Shown here: positions 1-6,025 of the stretch, one piece after another
How the letters are laid out: the number at the start of each line of letters is the position of its first letter
Numbering within the stretch: position 1 is the stretch's first letter
DNA from: Firmicutes bacterium UBA4874
GTDB lineage: Bacteria > Bacillota > Clostridia > Caldicoprobacterales > DTU083
Reading direction: 5' to 3'
DNA: 8,585 nucleotides
NCBI GenBank assembly: GCA_002399435.1
Contig: DHDO01000091.1
Span: forward strand, 17,789 to 26,373
Translations under genes and position numbers: made by a program
Notes under the pieces: model-generated
The model's input: only the letters and a program-made list of their open reading frames with translations
What the model was told of the DNA's origin: nothing
Database searches by the model: none

Positions 1-60
1 AAAACAGGAGAACTTAAAACAGGAAAGCCTAAAACAGAAAAGCCTAAAACAGGAAGAATG
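1..60. repeat. Four tandem 15-bp units at the left edge
   Basis: Four contiguous 15-bp units start at 1, 16, 31 and 46. Each begins AAAACAG; the two middle units are AAAACAGGAAAGCCT and AAAACAGAAAAGCCT, and the outer two diverge at their 3' halves. The period is five codons. The frame that continues into the downstream small ORF reads Lys-Thr-Gly/Glu-Lys-Pro-like pentapeptides with no stop. The array may continue left of the window. It could be a Lys/Pro-rich protein repeat or a non-coding minisatellite; the sequence alone does not decide. Confidence 0.85.
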
Positions 61-102
61 GAAAGGGGAAAGGCATATGGGAAGCCGGAAAGGAGAAAAA
101 CA

Positions 103-393
103 ATGGGTGTGCGATATGGCAGGGAATATTCCGATATCATACAGGAGGTTGCAGTGGCTCTGGAAAATGTAGACGGGCTGAATGATTTTCTGAACATGCA
201 TGAGGAGCAGTGGCATTCCCTGGACGCGAAGGACAGGTGGGAATGCGTCCGGACCATTTCAGACGATGTGTTTTATGCTCTGGGACAGGAAACCACCATG
301 GCCATCGGTTCCGGGTATGTGGAGTACGATGCAAAGCGCCATGTACTGAAGGTATATGATGGAGCCACAGTCACAATTGTCAGTCTGATCTAA
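103..393 (+). CDS. Small hypothetical protein, 96 aa (start uncertain)
   Basis: I do not recognise this protein. The chosen ATG at 103 is preceded by AGGAG at 91-95 with a 7-nt spacer, better than the ATG at 58. The frame is nevertheless open to the left edge through a 15-bp tandem repeat, so this could be the C-terminal domain of a longer Lys-rich protein. From the 103 start, residues 9-33 look like an amphipathic helix (DIIQEVAVALENVDGL). Residues 34-62 are acidic and contain two Trp (37, 46) and one Cys (48). The C-terminal third is probably beta-rich (YVEYD, VLKVYDGATVTIVSLI). No signal peptide, membrane segment or metal motif is visible. It lies 50 bp upstream of the YaiI-family gene on the same strand. 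The good ribosome binding site and compact globular composition favour a real gene. Confidence 0.6.
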   Translation: MGVRYGREYSDIIQEVAVALENVDGLNDFLNMHEEQWHSLDAKDRWECVRTISDDVFYALGQETTMAIGSGYVEYDAKRHVLKVYDGATVTIVSLI

Positions 394-443
394 CAGAAAG
401 CACTTCGTGGGTTTTTTACGCATAGGCAGGAGGAAGAAATGTT

Positions 444-923
444 TTGGCGGATACAGGGGGATTTGTGGTGGATAAAAAGGAAGCTGGAAGAAAAATACTG
501 GTAGATGCGGATGCCTGTCCGGTAAAGGACATTATTTTGCGGGTTGCAAAGAGGCATCTTCTGCCGGTTATTTTTTTTATTGACACCAGTCATGTGCTGG
601 AGGAGGATTATGCCACGGTGGTGATCATTGGAAAAGGAAAGGATGCGGTGGATTTTGCCCTGGTGAACCGCACAGAAAAGGACGACATTGTGGTTACCCA
701 GGATTACGGTCTGGCTGCCATGGTGCTCGCCAGAGGCGCCAGTGCCGTACATCCCGGCGGGATGATTTATACGAAAAACAATATGGATCGCCTGCTGCTG
801 GAACGGCATGTGAATGCCAAAATCCGAAGGGCCGGCGGCAGGCATTCCGGGCCGTCCAAACGAAGCCCTTTGGATGATTCCCGGTTTCAACAGGCACTGG
901 AGAGACTGTGCACAATATCTTAA
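444..923 (+). CDS. YaiI/YqxD (DUF188) family protein, PIN-like fold
   Basis: This is a member of the YaiI/YqxD UPF0178 family, small cytosolic proteins placed in the PIN/NYN-like nuclease superfamily and without a settled biochemical role. The family signature VDADACPVK lies at residues 20-28. A second conserved block, DIVVTQDYGLAAM, is at 81-93 with acidic residues D81 and D87, and the C-terminal GGRHSGP is at 131-137. Together with D21 and D23 these acids would form a metal site if the protein is a nuclease (inference). The start is not certain. TTG at 444 has a perfect AGGAGG (428-433) with a 10-nt spacer. GTG at 468 has AGGGGG (455-460) with a 7-nt spacer and would give 151 aa, close to the usual family length. 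The only ATG nearby (439) is out of frame. The family assignment is firm. Confidence 0.93.
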   Translation: MADTGGFVVDKKEAGRKILVDADACPVKDIILRVAKRHLLPVIFFIDTSHVLEEDYATVVIIGKGKDAVDFALVNRTEKDDIVVTQDYGLAAMVLARGASAVHPGGMIYTKNNMDRLLLERHVNAKIRRAGGRHSGPSKRSPLDDSRFQQALERLCTIS

Positions 924-962
924 CCCGCCGACCGCTTTTCCGGCATGGAAGTACATTTTAAA

Positions 963-992
963 TTGTGATATAGTATATAGGATCAATAAAAT
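963..992 (+). promoter_or_regulatory. Possible sigma-A promoter for the SRAP gene
   Basis: A TTGTGA (-35, 963-968) and a TAAAAT (-10, 987-992) are separated by 18 bp in an AT-rich stretch after the YaiI-family stop. Transcription would start near 999, about 38 bp before the SRAP start codon. No LexA-type inverted repeat is visible beside it. This is a visual consensus match only. Confidence 0.35.
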
Positions 993-1036
993 AATCAAAG
1001 GGACCGGACAGGTTGTCAGAAGGAGTGAATCTGGAA

Positions 1037-1639
1037 ATGTGCGGCAGATATCAGCTTGATGCGGATATTGAAGAAATCCTGCAATACTATGGGATTGTCA
1101 AAGGGTGGGATGCATCGCGGGCGCCGGCGCATACGTCGGAGATTTTCCCATCCAACACGGTACCGGTTGTCATAAACCGGACAGGAAAGGAACTGGTCCC
1201 TATGAAATGGGGATTCGCTTCTCCCAATGGGAAAGGTCTGATTATCAACTCCCGTGGAGAAACGGTGGACTATAAGCCCATGTTCCGAAGGGCATTTCGT
1301 CAGAAACGCTGTCTTGTGCCGGCCAATGCCTTTTTTGAGTGGAGGCGGGCCGGAAGGGAAAGTACAAAATATCGGATTCACATGAAGCAGGCTCCCATTT
1401 TTTCCATAGCGGGGATTTACGAAGATTTTCTTGACCGGAACGGAGACTCCTATCCGGCTTTTTCCATACTTACCACGACACCCAATCCTCTGATTTTCCC
1501 GATCCATGACCGGATGCCCGTGATTTTACCGAGGGAGCGGGAGGATACCTGGCTGGATAATGGGATACGGGATTATTCCTTGTTAAAATCCCTGATTCAG
1601 CCTTACCGGGAAGAGGAAATGGCCATGGGAAAAGCATAG
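1037..1639 (+). CDS. SRAP/YedK family abasic-site DNA-protein crosslink protein
   Basis: This is a SOS-response-associated peptidase (SRAP) domain protein, homologous to E. coli YedK and human HMCES. These proteins bind abasic sites in single-stranded DNA and crosslink to them through the N-terminal Cys exposed when Met is removed, which shields the lesion. The start must therefore be the ATG at 1037, giving MCGRY with Cys2 at the mature N-terminus. The longer TTG start at 1013 would bury that Cys. AGGAG at 1021-1025 lies 11 nt upstream. Further family motifs are WGF (58-60), NSRGET around Asn71, RCLVPANAFFEW (91-102) with catalytic Glu101, and IHDRMPVIL (156-164) with His157. At 200 aa it is a complete single-domain member with every key residue. 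No SOS box is seen upstream, so SOS control is not supported here. Confidence 0.96.
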   Translation: MCGRYQLDADIEEILQYYGIVKGWDASRAPAHTSEIFPSNTVPVVINRTGKELVPMKWGFASPNGKGLIINSRGETVDYKPMFRRAFRQKRCLVPANAFFEWRRAGRESTKYRIHMKQAPIFSIAGIYEDFLDRNGDSYPAFSILTTTPNPLIFPIHDRMPVILPREREDTWLDNGIRDYSLLKSLIQPYREEEMAMGKA

Positions 1640-1751
1640 GACAGAAAGAATCGGAATACTAATATAGGACAGGGCAGAATTCATTCAGAAATATTCATTG
1701 GATAAGCAAAAAAGCAATAATATTGAAAGGTATGGCATTAAGAGGTTGTTT

Positions 1752-1814
1752 ATAGATGATATCCGATTAGGAATAGGTGGGATCCGATTGGTAATAGATG
1801 GGATCCAATTGGGA
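1752..1814. repeat. Three tandem 21-bp units before the esterase gene
   Basis: Three adjacent 21-bp units occupy 1752-1772, 1773-1793 and 1794-1814. All begin ATAG and share TCC(G/A)ATT at the same position. Units 2 and 3 both contain GGATCC followed by (G/A)ATTGG. The spacing is exactly two helical turns, so the shared cores face the same side of the DNA. The array ends 6 bp before the purine-rich ribosome binding site of the esterase gene, so it lies in that gene's promoter or leader. It may be a multi-site operator or simply a short minisatellite. Confidence 0.85.
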
Positions 1815-1835
1815 TAAACGGGGAAGAGGGAAACA

Positions 1836-2690
1836 ATGCAAAATCAAATGATAAAAATATGGGACGGTACCGATTATGCGCAGGATCACAGCAATGCCAG
1901 CCAGCCGACCCTGACAACTTACCTGCTGGACGGCATTGCAAGATCGAATTTCCGGCCAAAAAGAGCATCCGTTCTGATCTGTCCCGGCGGCGCCTATCAG
2001 TTTGTGTCCGATCGCGAAGCCGAGCCGGTGGCCATGCGGTTTCTTGCGGCAGGCTTTGACGCATTTATTTTAAGATACCGCGTTGCGCCGTCTGCAAGAC
2101 ATCCGGAGCCTTTGCTGGATCTCTCCCGGGCAATGTGGCTGATCCGGGAGAACGCGGCAAAATGGAACCTGGATCCGGATCGGATTGCTGTGTGCGGATT
2201 CTCTGCCGGTGGGCATCTCGCCGCAAGCCTGGGAGTTTTCTGGGGGAGTCCGGAGCTTCAGGCTGCCATTGGAATGCCGAAAGGCATAAATAAACCCGAC
2301 GCCCTGATTCTGGGTTATCCCGTTATTACCTCCGGGGAACACGCACACAGGGGTTCCTTTGTCAATTTGCTTGGGGAGCATGCGCCGGAGGAACTATGGA
2401 ATAAAATGTCCCTTGAATTTCAGGTTAATAAAAGTACCCCACCAAGTTTCCTTTGGCATACTTTCAGCGACCAGGCCGTTCCGGTGGAGAATTCCCTGTG
2501 TTTTGCGCGGGCATTGAATCAGCAGGGAATTCCGTTTGAACTTCATGTCTTTCCGGAAGGGCCGCATGGCCTGTCCCTTTGTGATAAGGAGACGGCAGTG
2601 GGAAATCCTTCTCTCATCAATGACCATACAGCCAGGTGGATGCCGCTATGTTTGGAATGGCTCGGTAAGCAGTTCCATGAAATCGGATAG
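1836..2690 (+). CDS. Alpha/beta-hydrolase esterase (acetyl esterase/xylan esterase-like)
   Basis: This is a predicted cytosolic serine esterase of the Aes/BD-FAE-like alpha/beta-hydrolase group, 284 aa, probably removing acetyl or other acyl groups from sugars or oligosaccharides. No signal peptide is visible. The oxyanion segment is VLICPGGAY (46-54). The nucleophile elbow GFSAGG (121-126) places the catalytic Ser at 123. Asp212 (in TFSDQAVPV) and His244 (in EGPHG) complete the triad. LDPDRIAVCGFSAGGHLAA is the usual sequence around the elbow in this family. The start at ATG 1836 follows GGGAAGAGGG (1821-1830); an ATG at 1848 is a weaker alternative. The three 21-bp repeats upstream suggest individual regulation. 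The exact substrate cannot be told from the sequence, and no glycoside hydrolase or transporter is adjacent to indicate one. Confidence 0.93.
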   Translation: MQNQMIKIWDGTDYAQDHSNASQPTLTTYLLDGIARSNFRPKRASVLICPGGAYQFVSDREAEPVAMRFLAAGFDAFILRYRVAPSARHPEPLLDLSRAMWLIRENAAKWNLDPDRIAVCGFSAGGHLAASLGVFWGSPELQAAIGMPKGINKPDALILGYPVITSGEHAHRGSFVNLLGEHAPEELWNKMSLEFQVNKSTPPSFLWHTFSDQAVPVENSLCFARALNQQGIPFELHVFPEGPHGLSLCDKETAVGNPSLINDHTARWMPLCLEWLGKQFHEIG

Positions 2691-2824
2691 TGACAAGGCA
2701 AAATAATCCATGGTAGTTTGAAATGGTAACAAATGGTAGCATTCAATCAGGGAATGATGGATTCCGAACCAGCGACGCTGTTGTAGGACTCATTTCAATA
2801 TATACCTGATTAAGGAGGAGAAGC

Positions 2825-4039
2825 ATGAAACTGGAAGGCAAAGTACTAATCGCTCAAGGTGGCGGCCCGACTGCTGTCATCAATCAATCCTTGGTGGGTA
2901 TTATTCTGGAAGCCCGCAGATACCCACAGATTACCAAGATATACGGCGCACTGAACGGTGTGTCCGGAATTGTTGACGAGAGGTTTGTTGATCTGACCCA
3001 GGAAACAGAACGGAACCTGGAGGAGATTGCCAATACTCCGTCCTCTGCCTTGGGATCCACCAGGGATAAGCCCGACGAGGCTTACTGCAAGCAGATGTTT
3101 GAGGTGATGCGTGCCCATGATATCCGGTATTTCTTCTATATTGGAGGGAATGATTCCTCCGATACGGTGCGCATTGTAAGTGAAGAGGCCAAAAAGGTCG
3201 GATATGATTTTCGCACGATGCATATTCCCAAAACCATTGACAATGATCTGATGGGAAACGATCATACTCCCGGTTATGGTTCTGCCGCAAGATTTGTTAC
3301 GCAGTGTTTCATGGGGGCGAACCTGGACAATCGGGCGCTGAAAGGGGTATATATCGGTGTTGTCATGGGCCGGCACGCGGGATTTCTGACGGCTGCCTCA
3401 GCTATGGCCCAGCGTTTCCCCGACGACGGTCCTCATCTGATCTATCTGCCGGAGCGGCCTTTCCACATGAGTCAGTTTCTTTCCGATGTCAAGAATGTTT
3501 ATGATAAGTATGGGCGTTGCGTGATCGCCGCATCCGAAGGGGTGCAGGACGAAAATGGCCAGCCGATCATGATAAAGTATGCAAACAAGGTGGAAAGAGA
3601 CGCATATGGCAATGTTCAGCTCTCCGGATCCGGCATACTGGGGGATATACTGGCGACTTACATCAAGAATAAATTTCATATCAAACGGGTCCGCGCGGAT
3701 ACCTTCGGATATCTGCAGAGATCGTTCCTGGGAAGCGTATCAGATACGGACCGGGCAGAAGCCAGGGAAGTCGGGGAAAAGGCAGCCCAATATGCCATTC
3801 TCCACGATATGGACGGTTCCATTACGATCCAGAGGGTGGGCGACTATGCCGTGGATTATCGTCTGACGGATATCGGGCAGATTGCGGCATTGACCCGGTG
3901 CATGCCCGATGCCTTCATCAATGAAGAAGCCAATCATGTAACGGAAGCCTTTCGGTCCTATGCCCGTCCGCTGCTTGGATCCAATATGCCGATTGCCGGC
4001 CGGCTGCGGGCTCCCATGGTAAAAAAACTGGTTCGGTAG
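2825..4039 (+). CDS. pfp: 6-phosphofructokinase, probably pyrophosphate-dependent
   Basis: A PfkA-superfamily enzyme of 404 aa. It is predicted to interconvert fructose 6-phosphate and fructose 1,6-bisphosphate in glycolysis, using PPi rather than ATP. The N-terminal phosphate-binding motif is AQGGGPTAVIN (10-20). At 107-110 it has GGND where ATP enzymes have GGDG, so Asp110 sits where E. coli PfkA has Gly104. At 135-141 it has PKTIDND, with Lys136 where ATP enzymes have Gly124. An acidic residue plus this Lys is the known signature of PPi dependence. Asp139 is the expected catalytic base. MGRHAGF (181-187), SEG (238-240) and FGYLQRS (294-300) are the substrate-binding blocks. AAGGAGG (2812-2818) with a 6-nt spacer fixes the ATG start and predicts strong translation. 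It is monocistronic and converges on the flavoprotein gene. PPi use is inferred from residues; the PFK family is certain. Confidence 0.95.
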   Translation: MKLEGKVLIAQGGGPTAVINQSLVGIILEARRYPQITKIYGALNGVSGIVDERFVDLTQETERNLEEIANTPSSALGSTRDKPDEAYCKQMFEVMRAHDIRYFFYIGGNDSSDTVRIVSEEAKKVGYDFRTMHIPKTIDNDLMGNDHTPGYGSAARFVTQCFMGANLDNRALKGVYIGVVMGRHAGFLTAASAMAQRFPDDGPHLIYLPERPFHMSQFLSDVKNVYDKYGRCVIAASEGVQDENGQPIMIKYANKVERDAYGNVQLSGSGILGDILATYIKNKFHIKRVRADTFGYLQRSFLGSVSDTDRAEAREVGEKAAQYAILHDMDGSITIQRVGDYAVDYRLTDIGQIAALTRCMPDAFINEEANHVTEAFRSYARPLLGSNMPIAGRLRAPMVKKLVR

Positions 4040-4055
4040 TGGCCAATCGCGGGGT

Positions 4056-5291
4056 TCAGCAGCTTTCCCCGGCCAGATATCCTGTGGAAAAGGCAATTTG
4101 CAGATTAAAGCCTCCGGTATAGGCGTCCGTATCCAGAATTTCCCCGGCAAAGAAAAGGCCCTGTACCAGCCTGGACTCCATGGTACCGGGACGGACTTCC
4201 TTCACCGACACCCCGCCGGAGGTGATGATGGCCTCCTGAATCGGACGATAGCCCTGTATGGTAAGGGATAATCCCTTCAGCAGCCGGACCAGGTTCCGGC
4301 GCTCTTCCCTTGTGATCTGATGAATGGGCTTGTCAGGAGGAATTTCGGAAAGCCGGATGATAACCGGAATCAGCTTTTGCGGCAGCAGATCATTCAGTCC
4401 GTTGGACAGGTTTTTGCGGGCATATTTTGTAAAATCCCTCTGAATCCGATGATCCAGCTGCTCTTCGGACAAGGCAGGCTTCAGGTCGATCCGGATTTGG
4501 TATTTCCCCGGTTCCATTTTCCCCATATAGGAACTGGCGGAGAGGATTACCGGGCCGGAGACGCCAAAGTGGGTGAAGATCATTTCCCCGAAATCCCGGA
4601 AGATGTTCCTGCCGCGCTGATCCAGAACGGTAAGGGAAATGTTTTTAAGGGACAGTCCCTGAGCGTCTTTCGGCCAGTTTTCCATGGTTTCCAAAGGTAC
4701 CAGGGAAGGAGTGAGCGGCGTCACCGTGTGTCCAAGCTCCTTCGCGAACCGATAGCCGTCCCCTGTGGAACCGGTTGTCGGATAGGACAGGCCGCCGGTT
4801 GCCAGAATCACGCTGTCTGAGGCCAGGACTTTCCCGCTTTTCAGCAATACTCCCGTAACATGACCGTTTTCAGCGAGGATTCTTTCTACTTCCGTGTGCA
4901 GCTTCTGCCGCACGTGGTACCGGTTCAGGTTCTTTTCGAGAGCCCGGATCACATCGGAAGACTTATCCGAAACCGGGAATACCCGATTGCCCCGTTCGAC
5001 TTTGGTGGTGAGCCCCAGATCCTTCAGCAAGGCGATCAGATCCTTGCTGTTGAAAGCGGAGAAAGCACTGTACAGGAACTTTCCGTTGGTGGGAACGTTG
5101 GCAATGAGATGCTCCGGATCGGAGTAATTGGTGACGTTGCATCGTCCCTTTCCCGTCAGGTAAAGCTTTTTTCCCAGCTTTTCATTTTTTTCAATCAGCG
5201 TAACCTCAAGGTTTCGGCTGCCGGCTGTGGCGGCTGCCATCATTCCTGCCGGTCCGCCGCCGATGACGATGACCGTATTGTGTTTGCTCAT
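4056..5291 (-). CDS. HI0933/YhiN/BaiN-like FAD-dependent flavoprotein
   Basis: A 411-aa NAD(P)/FAD-dependent oxidoreductase of the HI0933 family (COG2081), which includes E. coli YhiN and clostridial BaiN. The family is widespread, and the physiological reaction of most members is unknown. The N-terminal Rossmann dinucleotide-binding motif VIVIGGGPAG covers residues 7-16, with the acidic Glu34 ending strand 2 (TLIEKN). The family hallmark LGKKLYLTGKGRCNVTN follows at 39-55. A second FAD contact, ATGGLSYPTTGSTGDGY, is mid-protein. The C-terminus has the FAD-closing block GLFFAGEILDTDAYTGG before FNLQIAFSTG. The ATG (5289-5291) has a GGAAGGA-like ribosome binding site 8 nt upstream on the minus strand. 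Its stop is 16 bp from that of the convergent phosphofructokinase gene. Calling it BaiN would imply a bile-acid role that nothing in the context supports. Confidence 0.95.
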   Translation of the reverse strand: MSKHNTVIVIGGGPAGMMAAATAGSRNLEVTLIEKNEKLGKKLYLTGKGRCNVTNYSDPEHLIANVPTNGKFLYSAFSAFNSKDLIALLKDLGLTTKVERGNRVFPVSDKSSDVIRALEKNLNRYHVRQKLHTEVERILAENGHVTGVLLKSGKVLASDSVILATGGLSYPTTGSTGDGYRFAKELGHTVTPLTPSLVPLETMENWPKDAQGLSLKNISLTVLDQRGRNIFRDFGEMIFTHFGVSGPVILSASSYMGKMEPGKYQIRIDLKPALSEEQLDHRIQRDFTKYARKNLSNGLNDLLPQKLIPVIIRLSEIPPDKPIHQITREERRNLVRLLKGLSLTIQGYRPIQEAIITSGGVSVKEVRPGTMESRLVQGLFFAGEILDTDAYTGGFNLQIAFSTGYLAGESC

Positions 5292-5334
5292 AATAAGGGT
5301 CCTTCCGCGTGTAATTTCGTTTGACTGCTTTGTT

Positions 5335-5367
5335 TTACGTATTTCGTAAGCTCATAAGCGCTTTATG
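5335..5367. repeat. Two adjacent 15-bp inverted repeats in the flavoprotein gene leader
   Basis: Two perfect 5-bp inverted repeats, each with a 5-bp spacer, lie in a row: TTACG/CGTAA at 5335-5349 and CATAA/TTATG at 5353-5367. Their centres are 18 bp apart. They sit 44-76 bp upstream of the flavoprotein start codon on the minus strand. Short dyads arise easily by chance, so an operator role is only a possibility. Confidence 0.3.
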
Positions 5368-5403
5368 CTCTCTGTCCGAGCAGAATCCTGTTTTCCGGTT
5401 TCC

Positions 5404-5432
5404 ATGTTAGCAGGTTTTCTTCCATTCTACAA
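5404..5432 (-). promoter_or_regulatory. Weak candidate promoter for the flavoprotein gene
   Basis: Read on the minus strand, TTGTAG (5432-5427) and TAACAT (5409-5404) are 17 bp apart, which would start transcription near 5397 and leave a leader of roughly 105 nt. The hexamers match the sigma-A consensus poorly, so this is a tentative call. Confidence 0.2.
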
Positions 5433-5490
5433 CCCATGTCTGCAACCTATAGAAATTATTTTGAAGAGGATGCATATTTTCTTTGGGTCG

Positions 5491-5499
5491 TGTTATAAT
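5491..5499 (+). promoter_or_regulatory. Extended -10 promoter element, target unknown
   Basis: TGT followed by a perfect TATAAT (5494-5499) forms an extended -10 element. No good -35 is present 16-18 bp upstream, as is common for extended -10 promoters. Transcription would begin near 5506. The first bases transcribed, CGAAAG (5508-5513), pair with CTTTCG (5532-5537). It could make a longer SRP RNA precursor or an unannotated small RNA. Confidence 0.4.
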
Positions 5500-5634
5500 A
5501 ATCGTGTCGAAAGAGGAAAAGGAAAAAGCCGCTTTCGGAAAATCCAGATACAAGTCGGATTGGAAACAGAGGATGGGAAAACCGGTACGATGATTTGATT
5601 GGTATCAATCGTCACGGCTGATAATAATAACCAC

Positions 5635-5663
5635 TTGTATTCTGGAAGGTATCATAGTAAGAT
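5635..5663 (+). promoter_or_regulatory. Candidate promoter for the SRP RNA
   Basis: TTGTAT (5635-5640) and TAAGAT (5658-5663) are 17 bp apart. Transcription would start near 5670, some 20-25 nt before the mature RNA, which fits an RNA made as a precursor and trimmed, as known for the B. subtilis scRNA. Both hexamers are imperfect. Confidence 0.35.
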
Positions 5664-5692
5664 AGTATCTGTAGTTTTAAAAGTCAAAAAGT

Positions 5693-5966
5693 TTGCTGTG
5701 CTAGATGGGGAGGTAGCGGTGCCCTGTAACCCGCAACCCGCTATAGCGGGATTGAATTCCTGCTCGAGGTTTGCAGCATGTAAGGTCCTGGACCCCGGTA
5801 AGTGATGAAGAGGATTGGGTCCTGCGCAACGAAGACCCGTGAAACCTGTCAGATCCGGAAGGAAGCAGCAGTAAGCGGAAATTTTCGTGTGCCGCAGGGA
5901 AGCCTGATTGGAGTCAACTGCCTGGCTTCCGCTTATAGGTTCAGATCAGAGGTAGGTGCACAGCGA
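5693..5966 (+). ncRNA. ffs: Signal recognition particle RNA, long Bacillus type
   Basis: This is the RNA scaffold of the signal recognition particle, which binds Ffh and directs nascent membrane and secreted proteins to FtsY and the Sec translocon. At about 270 nt it is the long Firmicute form (B. subtilis scr) with an Alu domain. The ends close by GCTGTGC (5695-5701) pairing with GCACAGC (5958-5964). The Alu part has GGGGAGGTAGCGGTGCCCTG and a CCCGC-TATA-GCGGG hairpin (5737-5750). Other conserved pieces are GGGTCCTGCGCAACG and GTGCCGCAGGG. The Ffh-binding domain IV is at 5848-5875, with the GGAA tetraloop at 5857-5860. It reads CAGATCC where E. coli and B. subtilis have CAGGTCC. The exact ends are estimated. 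Its location just upstream of dnaX matches B. subtilis gene order. Confidence 0.97.
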
Positions 5967-5974
5967 TTATTTTT

Positions 5975-6009
5975 TACAAGCCATGATAATTTTCATGGCT
6001 TGTATTTAT
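5975..6009 (+). terminator. Intrinsic terminator after the SRP RNA
   Basis: A perfect 12-bp stem pairs 5975-5986 with 5993-6004 (arms TACAAGCCATGA and TCATGGCTTGTA) around a 6-nt loop, followed by a short T-rich tail. An eight-base, nearly pure T stretch (5968-5975) also lies between the RNA closing helix and this hairpin, so the mature 3' end probably falls there or just before. It separates SRP RNA transcription from dnaX. Confidence 0.7.
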
Positions 6010-6025
6010 GTTGGCACTTTTTTGC

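Larger units (their letters stand above)
5292..5692. other. Intergenic region between the divergent flavoprotein and SRP RNA genes
   Basis: No convincing protein gene lies in these 400 bp. The three short + strand ORFs that start or run here lack a ribosome binding site and recognisable composition. The region holds the leader and likely promoter of the minus-strand flavoprotein gene, two adjacent inverted repeats (5335-5367), an extended -10 promoter (5491-5499) followed at once by a hairpin, a second hairpin (5587-5612), and a candidate SRP RNA promoter (5635-5663). Confidence 0.7.

Noticed and set aside
397..417. Terminator-like CAC-TTC-GTG followed by six T after the first ORF
   Set aside because: The stem is only 3 bp with an internal mismatch before further A-T pairs, too weak to call a terminator.
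390..998. Minus-strand 202-codon ORF
   Set aside because: It is a mirror of the YaiI-family gene, whose conserved motifs are on the plus strand.
924..1036. LexA/SOS box upstream of the SRAP gene
   Set aside because: I looked because of the family name, but no GAAC-N4-GTTC-like inverted repeat is present.
1636..1672. Direct repeat ATAGGACAG at 1636 and 1664
   Set aside because: It is nine bases long, two copies, overlapping the end of the SRAP gene; this is easily expected by chance.
4040..4071. Bidirectional terminator between the convergent genes
   Set aside because: Only CGGGG/CCCCG with a 12-nt loop can be drawn, it overlaps the flavoprotein coding end, and there is no T tract.
4320..5324. 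Plus-strand ORFs of 166 and 154 codons
   Set aside because: They lie opposite the HI0933-family gene, which has all its motifs on the minus strand. They lack family resemblance and suitable ribosome binding sites.
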